Positions 15,475 through 23,321 of a stretch of 64,000 nt of DNA are shown here, piece by piece. The DNA is taken from assembly GCF_014654615.1 (NCBI RefSeq), contig NZ_BNBB01000007.1:62001-126000 (forward strand), read 5' to 3'. Below the pieces are notes generated by a model. It was not told the DNA's origin. It saw only the letters and a list, made by a program, of their open reading frames with translations, and made no database searches. This DNA is from Streptosporangium violaceochromogenes. Its GTDB lineage: Bacteria > Actinomycetota > Actinomycetes > Streptosporangiales > Streptosporangiaceae. The position numbers were made by a program, and so were the translations under genes. The first letter of the stretch is position 1. Every line of letters starts with the position of its first letter.

Positions 15475-16377
15475 ATGATGGTAGAGGTTGTGGAAGTCTC
15501 CCCTCGGGACGGTTTGCAGAACGAACCCGAGGTTCTCTCGACGGAGAGCAAGGTAGACCTGATCCGGCGGTGCATCGATGCGGGAGCCCGACGCATTGAG
15601 GCCGTCTCGTTCGTCCGTCCCGACCGGCTACCTCAGATGGCGGACGCGGAAGCCGTGATGGCGGGGGTGCCCAGGCGCAGCGACGTGTCGTACATCGGAC
15701 TGGTCCTGAACCGGCGGGGGCTGGAACGGGCCATCGCGGCCGGTGTGGACGAGGTCAACTGCGTCGTGCTCGCCACCGAGACCTTCAGCCAGCGCAACCA
15801 GGGCGTCTCCGTCGACGAGATGACGCGGGCGTGGCTCGACATTGCGAAGGCCGCCCACGCGGCGGGTCTGCGGGCCGGCGTCACCGTTGCCGCCGCCTTC
15901 GGCTGTCCCTTCGAGGGCGAGGTCACCACGGCGACCATCGCTGAACTCGTACGCCGGCTGGCCGACGGTGAGCCCGACGAGATCGCGCTGGCGGACACGA
16001 TCGGGGTGGGTGTTCCCGCCCAGGTCAGGGAGCTGGTGGCCGTAGTGACCGCGGCAGCGCCGGGCGTGCCGCTCCGAGCCCACTTTCACGACACACGCAA
16101 CACCGCGATCGCCAATGCGCTGGCGGCCGTGGAGGCCGGCGTGATGGTGCTCGACGCGAGTGTCGGCGGAATCGGCGGGTGTCCTTTTGCCCCGGCGGCC
16201 ACGGGCAACGTCGCGACCGAGGATCTGGTCTACGCGCTCAACCGCTCCGGCTATTCGACGGGCCTCGACGACCGGAAGGTGATCGAGGCGGCTGCGTGGA
16301 TTGGCGGCCGGCTCGGGAAGACCAGCCTGCCGGCCGCCCTCGGCCGGGCGGGCTGGTTCCCCGGCGAACGGAGGTGA
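15475..16377 (+). CDS. Hydroxymethylglutaryl-CoA lyase-like enzyme (HMGL/DRE-TIM family)
   Basis: The 300-residue TIM-barrel enzyme begins with 'VEVSPRDGLQNEPEVLSTES', the metal- and base-bearing strand of HMG-CoA lyases. It has 'LRAHFHDTRNTAIANALAAV' with the His-x-His metal ligands and the catalytic Cys loop 'GGIGGCPFAPAATGNVATED'. The family splits 3-hydroxy-3-methylglutaryl-CoA or related 3-hydroxyacyl-CoA into acetyl-CoA and a keto acid. Placed beside a CoA-transferase gene under the same operator, it probably performs the final C-C cleavage. Two consecutive ATG codons are present (15475 and 15478), both without a ribosome site, so leaderless translation is likely. A true HMG-CoA substrate is not proven. 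Confidence 0.92.
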   Translation: MMVEVVEVSPRDGLQNEPEVLSTESKVDLIRRCIDAGARRIEAVSFVRPDRLPQMADAEAVMAGVPRRSDVSYIGLVLNRRGLERAIAAGVDEVNCVVLATETFSQRNQGVSVDEMTRAWLDIAKAAHAAGLRAGVTVAAAFGCPFEGEVTTATIAELVRRLADGEPDEIALADTIGVGVPAQVRELVAVVTAAAPGVPLRAHFHDTRNTAIANALAAVEAGVMVLDASVGGIGGCPFAPAATGNVATEDLVYALNRSGYSTGLDDRKVIEAAAWIGGRLGKTSLPAALGRAGWFPGERR

Positions 16378-16768
16378 CGGCGGGGTGACCCACGTCGCCG
16401 GCGGCGGCGACGCGCCGGTGGCCGGTTTCGGCCCTCAACGGCCTCACATCCGAGACCGCGGTCCGCGGTGAACTCTCCCGCCCGCGGCCGGTACGCTCCC
16501 TCCAGGTCTGCGAGCGTGCCGCCGAGAACGATCCCCGGATCCGTGAGGCGATCATGCTTCGCCCGTCGTTCTCCGAGTCCGGACCAGGCGTTACGCGCCC
16601 TCCGCCGGACCGCTGTGAGACATGGGACGAACCGGTGTGCCCCGCGTTGAGGGGAGGTGGGTGATGTCCTCTGCCTCTGCCTTCCACCCGTTCGGGGATC
16701 GGTCGCCGTACCGTCGACGCCGCTGATGGGGGCAGACGACGATCACGGTGGGCCGGGGAGCACGGTGT
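16378..16768. other. Intergenic region between the BMC cluster and the phosphotransferase gene
   Basis: No convincing gene is seen in these 391 bases. A short coding-like stretch around 16500-16570 (reading 'LQVCERAAENDPRIREA' on the plus strand) has no start signal or recognisable family. It may be a decayed gene fragment at the edge of the catabolic cluster. Confidence 0.4.
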
Positions 16769-17632
16769 TCAGCGGTAGCCGGTCAGGCCGTCCGCCAGTT
16801 GCCCCTCGTCGCCGTCCCGATAGGCGGACAGGGCCTGCTGCAGGGCGAAGGTCGCGCGAATGACGGCGATACGGGTGGCCACCGTGCCGTCCGGCCGGCC
16901 GCCCCGTGCGAGGACCCGATTCAGGAAACGCGTGCCGTGGCCGGCGCCGATGGCCGCCAGGTCCTCGGCGGGATCGCCGATCGCGACCTCGTCCCAGTCG
17001 ATCACCCCGCTGAGCACCGGCAGCCCGTCCTTCCACTCCCACAGGACGTTCTCGGGGCCGAGGTCACCGTGCACCACCGCGCCGGTGATGTGGGGGAGGG
17101 CGTCCAGCGCCGCGAGCTCCCGCTCGGCACGCCGACGCCCCGCGCCGGACATGAGACCGGACAACTCGGCGCGGACGTCCGCCGCGAACCGCCGCCACCG
17201 ATCCTCCTGTGACACCGGCAGGGCCGCTCGCGCCTTCTCCTGGGCGCCGATCCCGGCCAGTTCGGCGAGCAGCGTGGCGTACTGCGCCGCCGCGGCCTCG
17301 GCCACCCGGGGATCTTCGAGTGCCTCAGCCTCCAGCGGGGCTCCGGGAACGCGGCTGAGGACGAGAAACGGCGGCCGGTCCGTGCCGTGGGCGCCTCCCT
17401 CCACCAGGGGCCGGGGCGTGCGGAAGCCGCGATCGAACCCGGCGATCAGGCGCAGGACAGCCGCCCTGTGCGGGAGCCGGGCGGCCGCGGCCTCGGTGCG
17501 CGGCAGGCACACGACACGGTCCGCGCCGATCACCACCTCGTGGAACTGCCCTTGACGGACGGTGAGGTCGTCCGGCCTGACGCCCGGCAGCAGCCGGTTC
17601 AGCAGGGCGTGATGCGTCCGCGGGATCCGCAT
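16769..17632 (-). CDS. APH-fold phosphotransferase
   Basis: The 287-residue protein has the aminoglycoside-phosphotransferase fold. The Brenner motif is 'GAVVHGDLGPENVLW' and the metal-binding motif is 'GVIDWDEVAIGDPAEDLAAI'. The N-lobe is shortened ('LTVRQGQFHEVVIG'), with a less obvious Lys. In actinomycetes most such genes are not proven resistance genes and may phosphorylate small metabolites. It stands alone, on the opposite strand from both flanking plus-strand operons. Substrate unknown. Confidence 0.88.
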   Translation of the reverse strand: MRIPRTHHALLNRLLPGVRPDDLTVRQGQFHEVVIGADRVVCLPRTEAAAARLPHRAAVLRLIAGFDRGFRTPRPLVEGGAHGTDRPPFLVLSRVPGAPLEAEALEDPRVAEAAAAQYATLLAELAGIGAQEKARAALPVSQEDRWRRFAADVRAELSGLMSGAGRRRAERELAALDALPHITGAVVHGDLGPENVLWEWKDGLPVLSGVIDWDEVAIGDPAEDLAAIGAGHGTRFLNRVLARGGRPDGTVATRIAVIRATFALQQALSAYRDGDEGQLADGLTGYR

Positions 17633-17738
17633 GAGGTGCGAACCGTCCCTTCTTCAACGTGGTGGGAGTACCGGCGACGTGGCGGGAGCACCGGGCGGGT
17701 GGCCTGGGGCGACGGAACCACGCATGGCGGCCGGCCGT

Positions 17739-18416
17739 TCAGGGGCGAGAGCCCAGATGGTCTTGGATGGCCTCCATGACGGCCTGGGGGGAGGCCGAGC
17801 GGCTGAAGGTGGCGACGACCACCTGGTCCTTGCCGTCCTGTGGCCGCTCCAGGTGGCGGAAGGTCGCGATCACGTAGCCCAGGGCGTGATCAAGAGGGGG
17901 GAAGGGGTCGTGGGTGCCGCCGGCGCGGAGCCAGCCGCGCAGGACCTGGTTGTGCGCGGCCACGACCGAGGCGGCCATCAGTTCGGCGCGCAGGTCGGCG
18001 TCGGGGGAGCCGGCCAGCCACTCGCCGATGAACTCGCGGAACAGCCGCTGGTAGCGGGCGACGCTGGCGATCTCTCGCGCGCGCAGGGCCGGAACGCGGC
18101 CGACGAGGCGGTAGCGGCGCAGTGACACCTCCGCGTCCTCCACGTAGTGCGCCAGCACGATGCGGACCGCGTCGGTCACGGCGACGATCGCGGTGTCCGC
18201 GGTCGAGGCGCGCAGGCGCGCGTCCACCGTGGCGAGCAGGGTGTCGTGGTCGGGGAAGACCGCGTCCTCCTTGGACCGGTAGTAGCGGAAGAAGGTGCTG
18301 CGACTCACTCCCGCCCGGGCGGCGATGTCGTCGACGGTGGTCTCGTCGTACCCGTTCTCGTCGAACAGTGCGACGGCCGCTTCGGCGAGGCGGTGACTGA
18401 TGGACGGTGTGGCCAT
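17739..18416 (-). CDS. TetR-family regulator, divergent from the pcc operon
   Basis: This 225-residue regulator has an N-terminal helix-turn-helix ('TTVDDIAARAGVSRSTFFRY', then 'YRSKEDAVFPDHD') and a helical ligand domain. The ATG at 18416 is preferred over more upstream starts because it places the helix-turn-helix at the usual distance and leaves the divergent promoter free. The 91-base spacer to pccB holds a perfect 13-bp inverted repeat over a putative -10, so it probably represses propionyl-CoA carboxylase and perhaps itself. An acyl-CoA ligand is plausible by context only. Confidence 0.93.
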   Translation of the reverse strand: MATPSISHRLAEAAVALFDENGYDETTVDDIAARAGVSRSTFFRYYRSKEDAVFPDHDTLLATVDARLRASTADTAIVAVTDAVRIVLAHYVEDAEVSLRRYRLVGRVPALRAREIASVARYQRLFREFIGEWLAGSPDADLRAELMAASVVAAHNQVLRGWLRAGGTHDPFPPLDHALGYVIATFRHLERPQDGKDQVVVATFSRSASPQAVMEAIQDHLGSRP

Positions 18417-18440
18417 GCGGCCATTGTCGCGGACCCGGTG

Positions 18441-18475
18441 TTGTTCACCGTGATGACACTGAGTATTGTCAATAC
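18441..18475 (+). promoter_or_regulatory. pccB promoter with TetR-type operator
   Basis: A -35-like TTGTTC (18441-18446), a 17-base spacer and a TATTGT -10 (18464-18469) point towards pccB. The perfect inverted repeat GTATTG-T-CAATAC (18463-18475) covers the -10, a classic repressor position. It lies between the divergent TetR gene and pccB, so autoregulation is also possible. Confidence 0.65.
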
Positions 18476-18507
18476 GAAACTGAGTCTTATGGCGAATGTG
18501 GTGATCG

Positions 18508-20073
18508 ATGAACCCGCACGGCACCGCGGCCGGTCTCGCCCGCCTTGAGGAACGCCTGGACGAGGCGATTCACGCGGGTGAGAAGCGGGCGGCCGTCAAA
18601 CAGCACGCGAAGGGCAGGCTCACCGCCCGGGAGCGGATCGAGCGGTTGCTCGACCCCGGGTCGTTCGTCGAACTGGACGCCTTGGCCCTGCACCGCAGCA
18701 CGTCCTTCGGCATGGAGAGGTCCCGCGTCTACGGAGACGGGGTGGTCACCGGCCACGGGACGGTCGACGGACGCCCGGTTTGCGTCTTCTCCCAGGACTT
18801 CACCGTCTTCGGCGGCAGCCTGGGCGAGGTGTACGGCGAGAAGATCTGCAAGGTCATGGATCTGGCCGTGAAGATCGGGGCCCCGATCGTCGGCATCAAC
18901 GAGGGCGCCGGCGCGCGGATCCAGGAGGGCGTCGTCTCGCTCGGCCTGTACGGCGAGATCTTCCGCCGCAACGTGCGCGCCTCGGGCGTGATCCCGCAGA
19001 TCTCCCTGATCATGGGGGCCTGCGCGGGCGGCCACGTCTACTCTCCCGCCCTCACCGACTTCACGATCATGGTCGACGAGGCGTCCCACATGTTCGTCAC
19101 CGGCCCGGACGTCATCAAGACGGTCACCGGAGAGGACGTCACCTTCGAGGAACTGGGCGGCGCCCGCGTGCACAACAGCCGCAGCGGCAACGCCCACCAC
19201 CTCGCGCGGGACGAGGACGACGCGCTGGACTACGCCCGCGCGCTCCTGTCGTACCTGCCGCAGAACAACCTCGACGAGCCCGTCTCCTTGCCGATCCCGG
19301 CGGACCTGGAGATCGGTGACGGCGACCGCGTCCTTGACACGCTCATCCCCGGCTCACCGAACCAGCCGTACGACATGCACGAGGTCATCGCCGCCCTGCT
19401 CGACGACGGCGAGTTCCTGGAGGTGCAGGCGCTGTTCGCGCCCAACATCGTCGTCGGTTTCGGGCGCGTGGAGGGCCGTTCGGTCGGCGTCGTCGCCAAC
19501 CAGCCCATGCGGCTGGCCGGCACGCTGGACATCGACGCCTCGGAGAAGGCGGCCCGCTTCGTGCGCACCTGCGACGCGTTCGGCGTCCCCGTGCTGACGC
19601 TCGTGGACGTGCCCGGATTCCTCCCCGGCACCGAGCAGGAGTGGAACGGCATCATCCGGCGCGGGGCCAAGCTCCTGTACGCCTACGCCGAGGCCACCGT
19701 CCCGCTCGTCACGGTCATCACCCGCAAGGCGTACGGCGGGGCCTACGACGTCATGGGCTCCAAGCACCTCGGCGCGGACGTCAACCTCGCCTGGCCCACC
19801 GCCCAGATCGCGGTGATGGGGGCGCAGGGCGCGGTCAACATCCTGCACCGCAGGAGACTGGCCGCGGCCCATGACCCCGGCGCCCTGCGGGCCGAGCTGG
19901 TACGTGAGTACGAGGACACCCTCGCCACGCCGTACCTGGCGGCCGAACGCGGATACGTCGACGCGGTGATCGCGCCGCGCGAGACCCGGCGCGAGGTCGT
20001 CCGCGCGCTGCGGATGCTGCGCGGCAAACGGGACGCCCTGCCGCCCAAGAAGCACGGGAACATCCCGCTGTGA
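18508..20073 (+). CDS. pccB: Propionyl-CoA carboxylase beta subunit (carboxyltransferase)
   Basis: The 521-residue carboxyltransferase has both crotonase-like halves. '[20 protein letters not shown]' and '[13 protein letters not shown]' mark the N-half, '[20 protein letters not shown]' the acyl-CoA site. '[20 protein letters not shown]' and '[20 protein letters not shown]' mark the C-half. The Asp in 'AYDVMG' corresponds to the residue that favours propionyl-CoA over acetyl-CoA in Streptomyces PccB (from memory, Asp422). The protein transfers CO2 from carboxybiotin to propionyl-CoA, giving methylmalonyl-CoA. It is followed with a four-base overlap by the epsilon and then the biotin-carrying alpha subunit. 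Confidence 0.95.
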   Translation: MNPHGTAAGLARLEERLDEAIHAGEKRAAVKQHAKGRLTARERIERLLDPGSFVELDALALHRSTSFGMERSRVYGDGVVTGHGTVDGRPVCVFSQDFTVFGGSLGEVYGEKICKVMDLAVKIGAPIVGINEGAGARIQEGVVSLGLYGEIFRRNVRASGVIPQISLIMGACAGGHVYSPALTDFTIMVDEASHMFVTGPDVIKTVTGEDVTFEELGGARVHNSRSGNAHHLARDEDDALDYARALLSYLPQNNLDEPVSLPIPADLEIGDGDRVLDTLIPGSPNQPYDMHEVIAALLDDGEFLEVQALFAPNIVVGFGRVEGRSVGVVANQPMRLAGTLDIDASEKAARFVRTCDAFGVPVLTLVDVPGFLPGTEQEWNGIIRRGAKLLYAYAEATVPLVTVITRKAYGGAYDVMGSKHLGADVNLAWPTAQIAVMGAQGAVNILHRRRLAAAHDPGALRAELVREYEDTLATPYLAAERGYVDAVIAPRETRREVVRALRMLRGKRDALPPKKHGNIPL

Positions 20074-20303
20074 ACGGGCCGGGGACGGAGCGGGGGATCC
20101 GTGTGACGAAGGGCGCGCCGTCGCCGGAGGAACTGGCCGCGCTCACCGTGGCGCTGCTCGCGGCGCGGCGACCCGGCCCGGCCACACCGCCGGCACCGTC
20201 CGGCTGGCGTGACGCGGCCCGCCGGCGGGCGCTGCGCCGCCCCCTCACGACCGGCCCCCGGGAGTGGCGGGGGCCGGAATGGAGCCTTGGAGGACCTCAG
20301 TGA
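20070..20303 (+). CDS. pccE: Acyl-CoA carboxylase epsilon subunit
   Basis: The 77-residue protein contains the actinomycete epsilon-subunit pattern: '[19 protein letters not shown]' in the middle and '[20 protein letters not shown]' with 'EWRG' near the end. Epsilon subunits bind the beta subunit and raise activity of the complex. The GTG start overlaps the pccB stop; an in-frame GTG at 20103 is an alternative that gives a 66-residue protein. Its stop overlaps the pccA start. Confidence 0.88.
   Translation: MNGPGTERGIRVTKGAPSPEELAALTVALLAARRPGPATPPAPSGWRDAARRRALRRPLTTGPREWRGPEWSLGGPQ
20251..20277 (+). repeat. GC-rich hairpin inside pccE just before pccA
   Basis: CCGGCCCCC (20251-20259) and GGGGGCCGG (20269-20277) form a perfect 9-bp stem with a 9-base loop. 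The hairpin lies inside the pccE coding region, 22 bases before the pccA start. It could affect mRNA stability or pccA initiation; it also encodes normal codons, so a role is not established. Confidence 0.5.
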
Positions 20304-22081
20304 GCACAACCCTGCGGAAGGTGCTGGTCGCCAACCGCGGCGAGATCGCCGTCCGCGTCATCCGGGCCTGCCGGGACGCCGGCGTCGCCAGTGTGGCGGT
20401 CTACGCCGACCAGGACCGTGACGCCCTGCACGCGCGCATGGCGGACGAGGCGTACGCGCTCGGCGGCGCCACGCCGGGGGAGACCTACCTGTCGATCGAG
20501 AAGGTCATCGAGGTGGCCGCACGGTCCGGCGCGGACGCGGTGCACCCCGGGTACGGCTTCCTGGCGGAGAACGCCGGCTTCGCCCAGGCCGTCATCGACG
20601 CCGGGCTGACCTGGATCGGGCCTCCTCCCTCGGCGATCGTCGCGCTCGGCGACAAGGTCCAGGCCCGGCACATCGCGCAGAGGGTCGGCGCTCCTCTGGT
20701 GGCCGGTACGGCCGACCCCGTCTCCGGCGCCGAGGAGGTGGCCGCCTTCGCCGCCGAACACGGCCTGCCGATCGCGATCAAGGCGGCCTACGGCGGGGGC
20801 GGGCGCGGCCTGAAGGTCGCGCGCACGATGGAGGAGATCCCCGGCCTGTACGAGTCCGCCGTGCGCGAGGCCGTGACGGCGTTCGGCCGGGGTGAGTGCT
20901 TCGTGGAGCGCTACCTCGACAGGCCCAGGCACGTGGAGACCCAGTGCCTGGCCGACGCGCACGGCAACGTCGTCGTGGTCTCCACCCGGGACTGCTCCCT
21001 GCAGCGCCGCCACCAGAAGCTGGTCGAGGAGGCACCCGCCCCCTTCCTCACCGCCGGGCAGGAGGCCCTGCTCCGCGACAGCTCCAAGGCCGTCCTGCGC
21101 GAGGCCGGGTACGTGGGCGCCGGGACGTGTGAGTTCCTCGTCGGTCAGGACGGCACCGTCTCGTTCCTGGAGGTGAACACCCGGCTTCAGGTGGAGCACC
21201 CGGTGACCGAGGAGGTCACCGGGGTCGATCTCGTGCGGGAGATGTTCCGCATCGCCGAGGGGGAGGAGATCGGCTACGACGACCCGCGGCCGCGCGGCCA
21301 CTCCATCGAGTTCCGCGTCAACGCCGAGGACGGCGGCCGCGGCTTCCTGCCCGCCCCCGGCACCATCACCCGCTGGCGCGCCCCCTCCGGTCCCGGCGTC
21401 CGGGTGGACTCCGGATACGAGCAGGGTGAGACCGTGCCCGGCTCGTTCGACTCCCTCGTGGCCAAGCTTGTCGTCACCGGCGCCACCCGCGCTCAGGCGC
21501 TGGAGCGCGCCCGCCGGGCCCTGGCGGAGTTCGAGGTCGAGGGCATGCCCACCGTGCTGCCGTTCCACCGGGCCGTGGTGGAGGACCCGGCGTTCACCGG
21601 CGAGCCCTTCACCGTGCACACCCGCTGGATCGAGACGGAGTTCGGCAACACGATCGCCCCGTACGACGGCGGGGTGGGGTCCGCCGAGCCCGCGGAGCGC
21701 GAACGGATCACCGTCGAGGTGGCGGGCAAACGCCTGGAGGTCGTACTGCCCGCGGGGCTGGGCGCGGCGGGTCCTGCCCAGCCCAGGAAGGCGGCGCCCC
21801 GGCGGTCCGGCACGGTCGCGGGCGCGGTCGCGGGAGCGGCGAAAAGGGCCTCGGCGGGCGGTGACTCCCTGGTCAGCCCCATGCAGGGGACCATCGTCAA
21901 GGTTGTGGCGTCCGACGGCGACGAGGTCGCGCCCGGCGACGTGATCGTCGTGCTGGAGGCGATGAAGATGGAGCAGCCGCTGGCCGCCCACAAGGCGGGA
22001 ACCGTGCTCGGCCTGTCCGCCGAGGTGGGGGCGACGGTCACCGCGGGCGCCGTGGTCTGCGAGATCAAAGACCGGGCGTGA
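20300..22081 (+). CDS. pccA: Acyl-CoA carboxylase alpha subunit (biotin carboxylase + BCCP)
   Basis: The 593-residue protein begins with the biotin carboxylase domain ('[20 protein letters not shown]', '[17 protein letters not shown]', '[18 protein letters not shown]', '[20 protein letters not shown]'). It ends in the biotin carrier domain with the lysine in '[18 protein letters not shown]'. It carboxylates biotin with ATP and bicarbonate and delivers it to PccB. The GTG at 20300 is chosen because GGAGGA lies six bases upstream and the start overlaps the epsilon stop. In actinomycetes one alpha subunit may serve several beta subunits. Confidence 0.96.
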   Translation: MSTTLRKVLVANRGEIAVRVIRACRDAGVASVAVYADQDRDALHARMADEAYALGGATPGETYLSIEKVIEVAARSGADAVHPGYGFLAENAGFAQAVIDAGLTWIGPPPSAIVALGDKVQARHIAQRVGAPLVAGTADPVSGAEEVAAFAAEHGLPIAIKAAYGGGGRGLKVARTMEEIPGLYESAVREAVTAFGRGECFVERYLDRPRHVETQCLADAHGNVVVVSTRDCSLQRRHQKLVEEAPAPFLTAGQEALLRDSSKAVLREAGYVGAGTCEFLVGQDGTVSFLEVNTRLQVEHPVTEEVTGVDLVREMFRIAEGEEIGYDDPRPRGHSIEFRVNAEDGGRGFLPAPGTITRWRAPSGPGVRVDSGYEQGETVPGSFDSLVAKLVVTGATRAQALERARRALAEFEVEGMPTVLPFHRAVVEDPAFTGEPFTVHTRWIETEFGNTIAPYDGGVGSAEPAERERITVEVAGKRLEVVLPAGLGAAGPAQPRKAAPRRSGTVAGAVAGAAKRASAGGDSLVSPMQGTIVKVVASDGDEVAPGDVIVVLEAMKMEQPLAAHKAGTVLGLSAEVGATVTAGAVVCEIKDRA

Positions 22082-22119
22082 CCGGCTGCGGGTCCGCGCC
22101 CGCGCCCCGGGATCGGCGG

Positions 22120-22155
22120 CCGGAGCCGGCGCGGGACCTCCCGCGCCGGCTCCGG
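22120..22155 (+). terminator. Strong hairpin terminator after pccA
   Basis: A perfect 16-bp GC-rich stem (22120-22135 with 22140-22155) has the four-base loop ACCT. It lies 39 bases after the pccA stop and shortly after the stop of the convergent flavoprotein stub, so it can serve both strands. No T-run follows, which is common in actinomycetes. Confidence 0.85.
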
Positions 22156-22162
22156 GCCCCGG

Positions 22163-22240
22163 TCAGGTGAGGGCACCCGTCAGCGCGCCGGCGCCGGACC
22201 CGACCACGACGACATCGACCTCTTCGTCAAACTCCGCCAT
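22163..22240 (-). pseudogene. N-terminal stub of a KstD-like FAD-dependent dehydrogenase
   Basis: Twenty-five codons read 'MAEFDEEVDVVVVGSGAGAL' and five more residues, then stop. This is the start of a 3-ketosteroid-dehydrogenase-like flavoprotein up to the dinucleotide-binding glycines. The ATG has a GGGAG ribosome site upstream. The remaining 500 or so codons are missing, and a terminator hairpin and pccA follow. The flavin reductase lies just upstream on the same strand, so the pair was probably once an operon and was cut by a deletion. Confidence 0.75.
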
Positions 22241-22311
22241 CCGGCCGACTCCCTTGGTATCGCCCCGCAGCATGGGCACATCCAAACAGCGCCGGGCGCG
22301 GAACGCCCATG

Positions 22312-22977
22312 TCACTCCCCCTCTCCGCACAGATGCGGAAAGTTCACTCCCGGTCTGTGGGAGTCGCCCTCCCTCGTCGAGGGCGTGCCACGGTTCAGGA
22401 GTCTCCCCGGCCCCAGAGAGAGGGGCGGGGCTTCTCCTAGCGCGGCCGGCGGTTCGGAATCGACCCCGAACCGGCCGCGGAAGAAGATCATCGGACGCCG
22501 CGCCGAGCCCGGTCTCACCTCCAGGACCCGGCCGATCACCATGTCGTGATCCCCGGCGGTGTGTACGGTGTCGACCTCGGCGTGCACGTGCAGGAGCACG
22601 CCGGGCAGCGCCGGGGTGCCCCACCGGGACAGATCCCACTCAAGGTCCTCGTACCTCCGTCCCCCGCCGGATCCGAACCGATCGCGGAGGTCGCCCTGGT
22701 CCTCGCCCAGAACGTTCACGGTGAAGCGCCCGGACCTCCTGATCTTCGGCCAGGTGCGGCCGCCTCGATCGGCGCAGAACAGGATCAGCGGCGGTTCGAG
22801 GGACACCGAGGCGAACGCCTGGCACGCGAATCCCACCGGCTCTCCGCCGTCCATGCCGGTGATCACCGTGACACCGCTCGCGAACGCTCCCATCGCCCGC
22901 CTCAGCTCCAGGGGGGTGGGCGGGGTCATGCCGGCGGGATCCGCCGTGGGCGCGGAGCCGGCGATCTCTGCTGTCAT
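22312..22977 (-). CDS. Flavin reductase-like protein (HpaC/HsaB type)
   Basis: The 221-residue protein belongs to the flavin reductase (FMN-binding split barrel) family: 'LRRAMGAFASGVTVITG', 'FACQAFASVSLEPPLILFCA', 'RFTVNVLGEDQGDLRDRF' and 'AEVDTVHTAGDHDMVIGRVL'. These supply reduced flavin to two-component monooxygenases. The domain ends near residue 175; the last 45 residues are atypical and could be a read-through tail formed by a rearrangement at the 3' side. No monooxygenase partner is adjacent; downstream on the same strand lies only a flavoprotein stub. Confidence 0.85.
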   Translation of the reverse strand: MTAEIAGSAPTADPAGMTPPTPLELRRAMGAFASGVTVITGMDGGEPVGFACQAFASVSLEPPLILFCADRGGRTWPKIRRSGRFTVNVLGEDQGDLRDRFGSGGGRRYEDLEWDLSRWGTPALPGVLLHVHAEVDTVHTAGDHDMVIGRVLEVRPGSARRPMIFFRGRFGVDSEPPAALGEAPPLSLGPGRLLNRGTPSTREGDSHRPGVNFPHLCGEGE

Positions 22978-23321
22978 GGAATCACCTCGCGTTGCCGTCG
23001 CGGCGCCGCCCGGTGGCGGCTCGGGTAGCGAGCCTACAAACCGCGCGTCCGCCGACAGGGGGCGTGCTCCCGTTGAGCGGAAGGGGCAAGCGGACGCGGG
23101 ACGGAGCCCGGGGCCGGTTGCCCGGGTGAACCGCTCAGGTCTCGCTCATCGGGAGGAGACCGCCCAGGGCGACGGCGAGAGGCCGGTGCGAACGGCCGCT
23201 TAGGCCCCGCCCCCTGTATGGGGGTCATTCTTGACATATGTCCGTTTTTGCGTGATCGTTCGAGCGGCGGAGAGGGGCGCTCACGACGGGTGGCGTCCCC
23301 GCCGGGGGACGGAGAGGCGCG
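22978..23321. promoter_or_regulatory. Divergent intergenic region with a GACATATGTC palindrome
   Basis: This 344-base spacer separates the flavin reductase gene from the aminotransferase fusion gene. TTGACA at 23231-23236 is a good -35 for the plus strand and overlaps the perfect 10-bp palindrome GACATATGTC (23233-23242), a candidate operator. No convincing -10 or gene was found. A GGAGAGG ribosome site precedes the ATG at 23322. Confidence 0.45.

Noticed and set aside
16468..16650. Short plus-strand reading frame after the lyase gene
   Set aside because: No ribosome site, Arg/Ser/Pro-rich translation and no family. Treated as intergenic.
16769..17632. Aminoglycoside resistance gene
   Set aside because: The APH fold is present, but such lone genes in actinomycetes are mostly uncharacterised kinases; nothing specific to aminoglycoside binding was seen.
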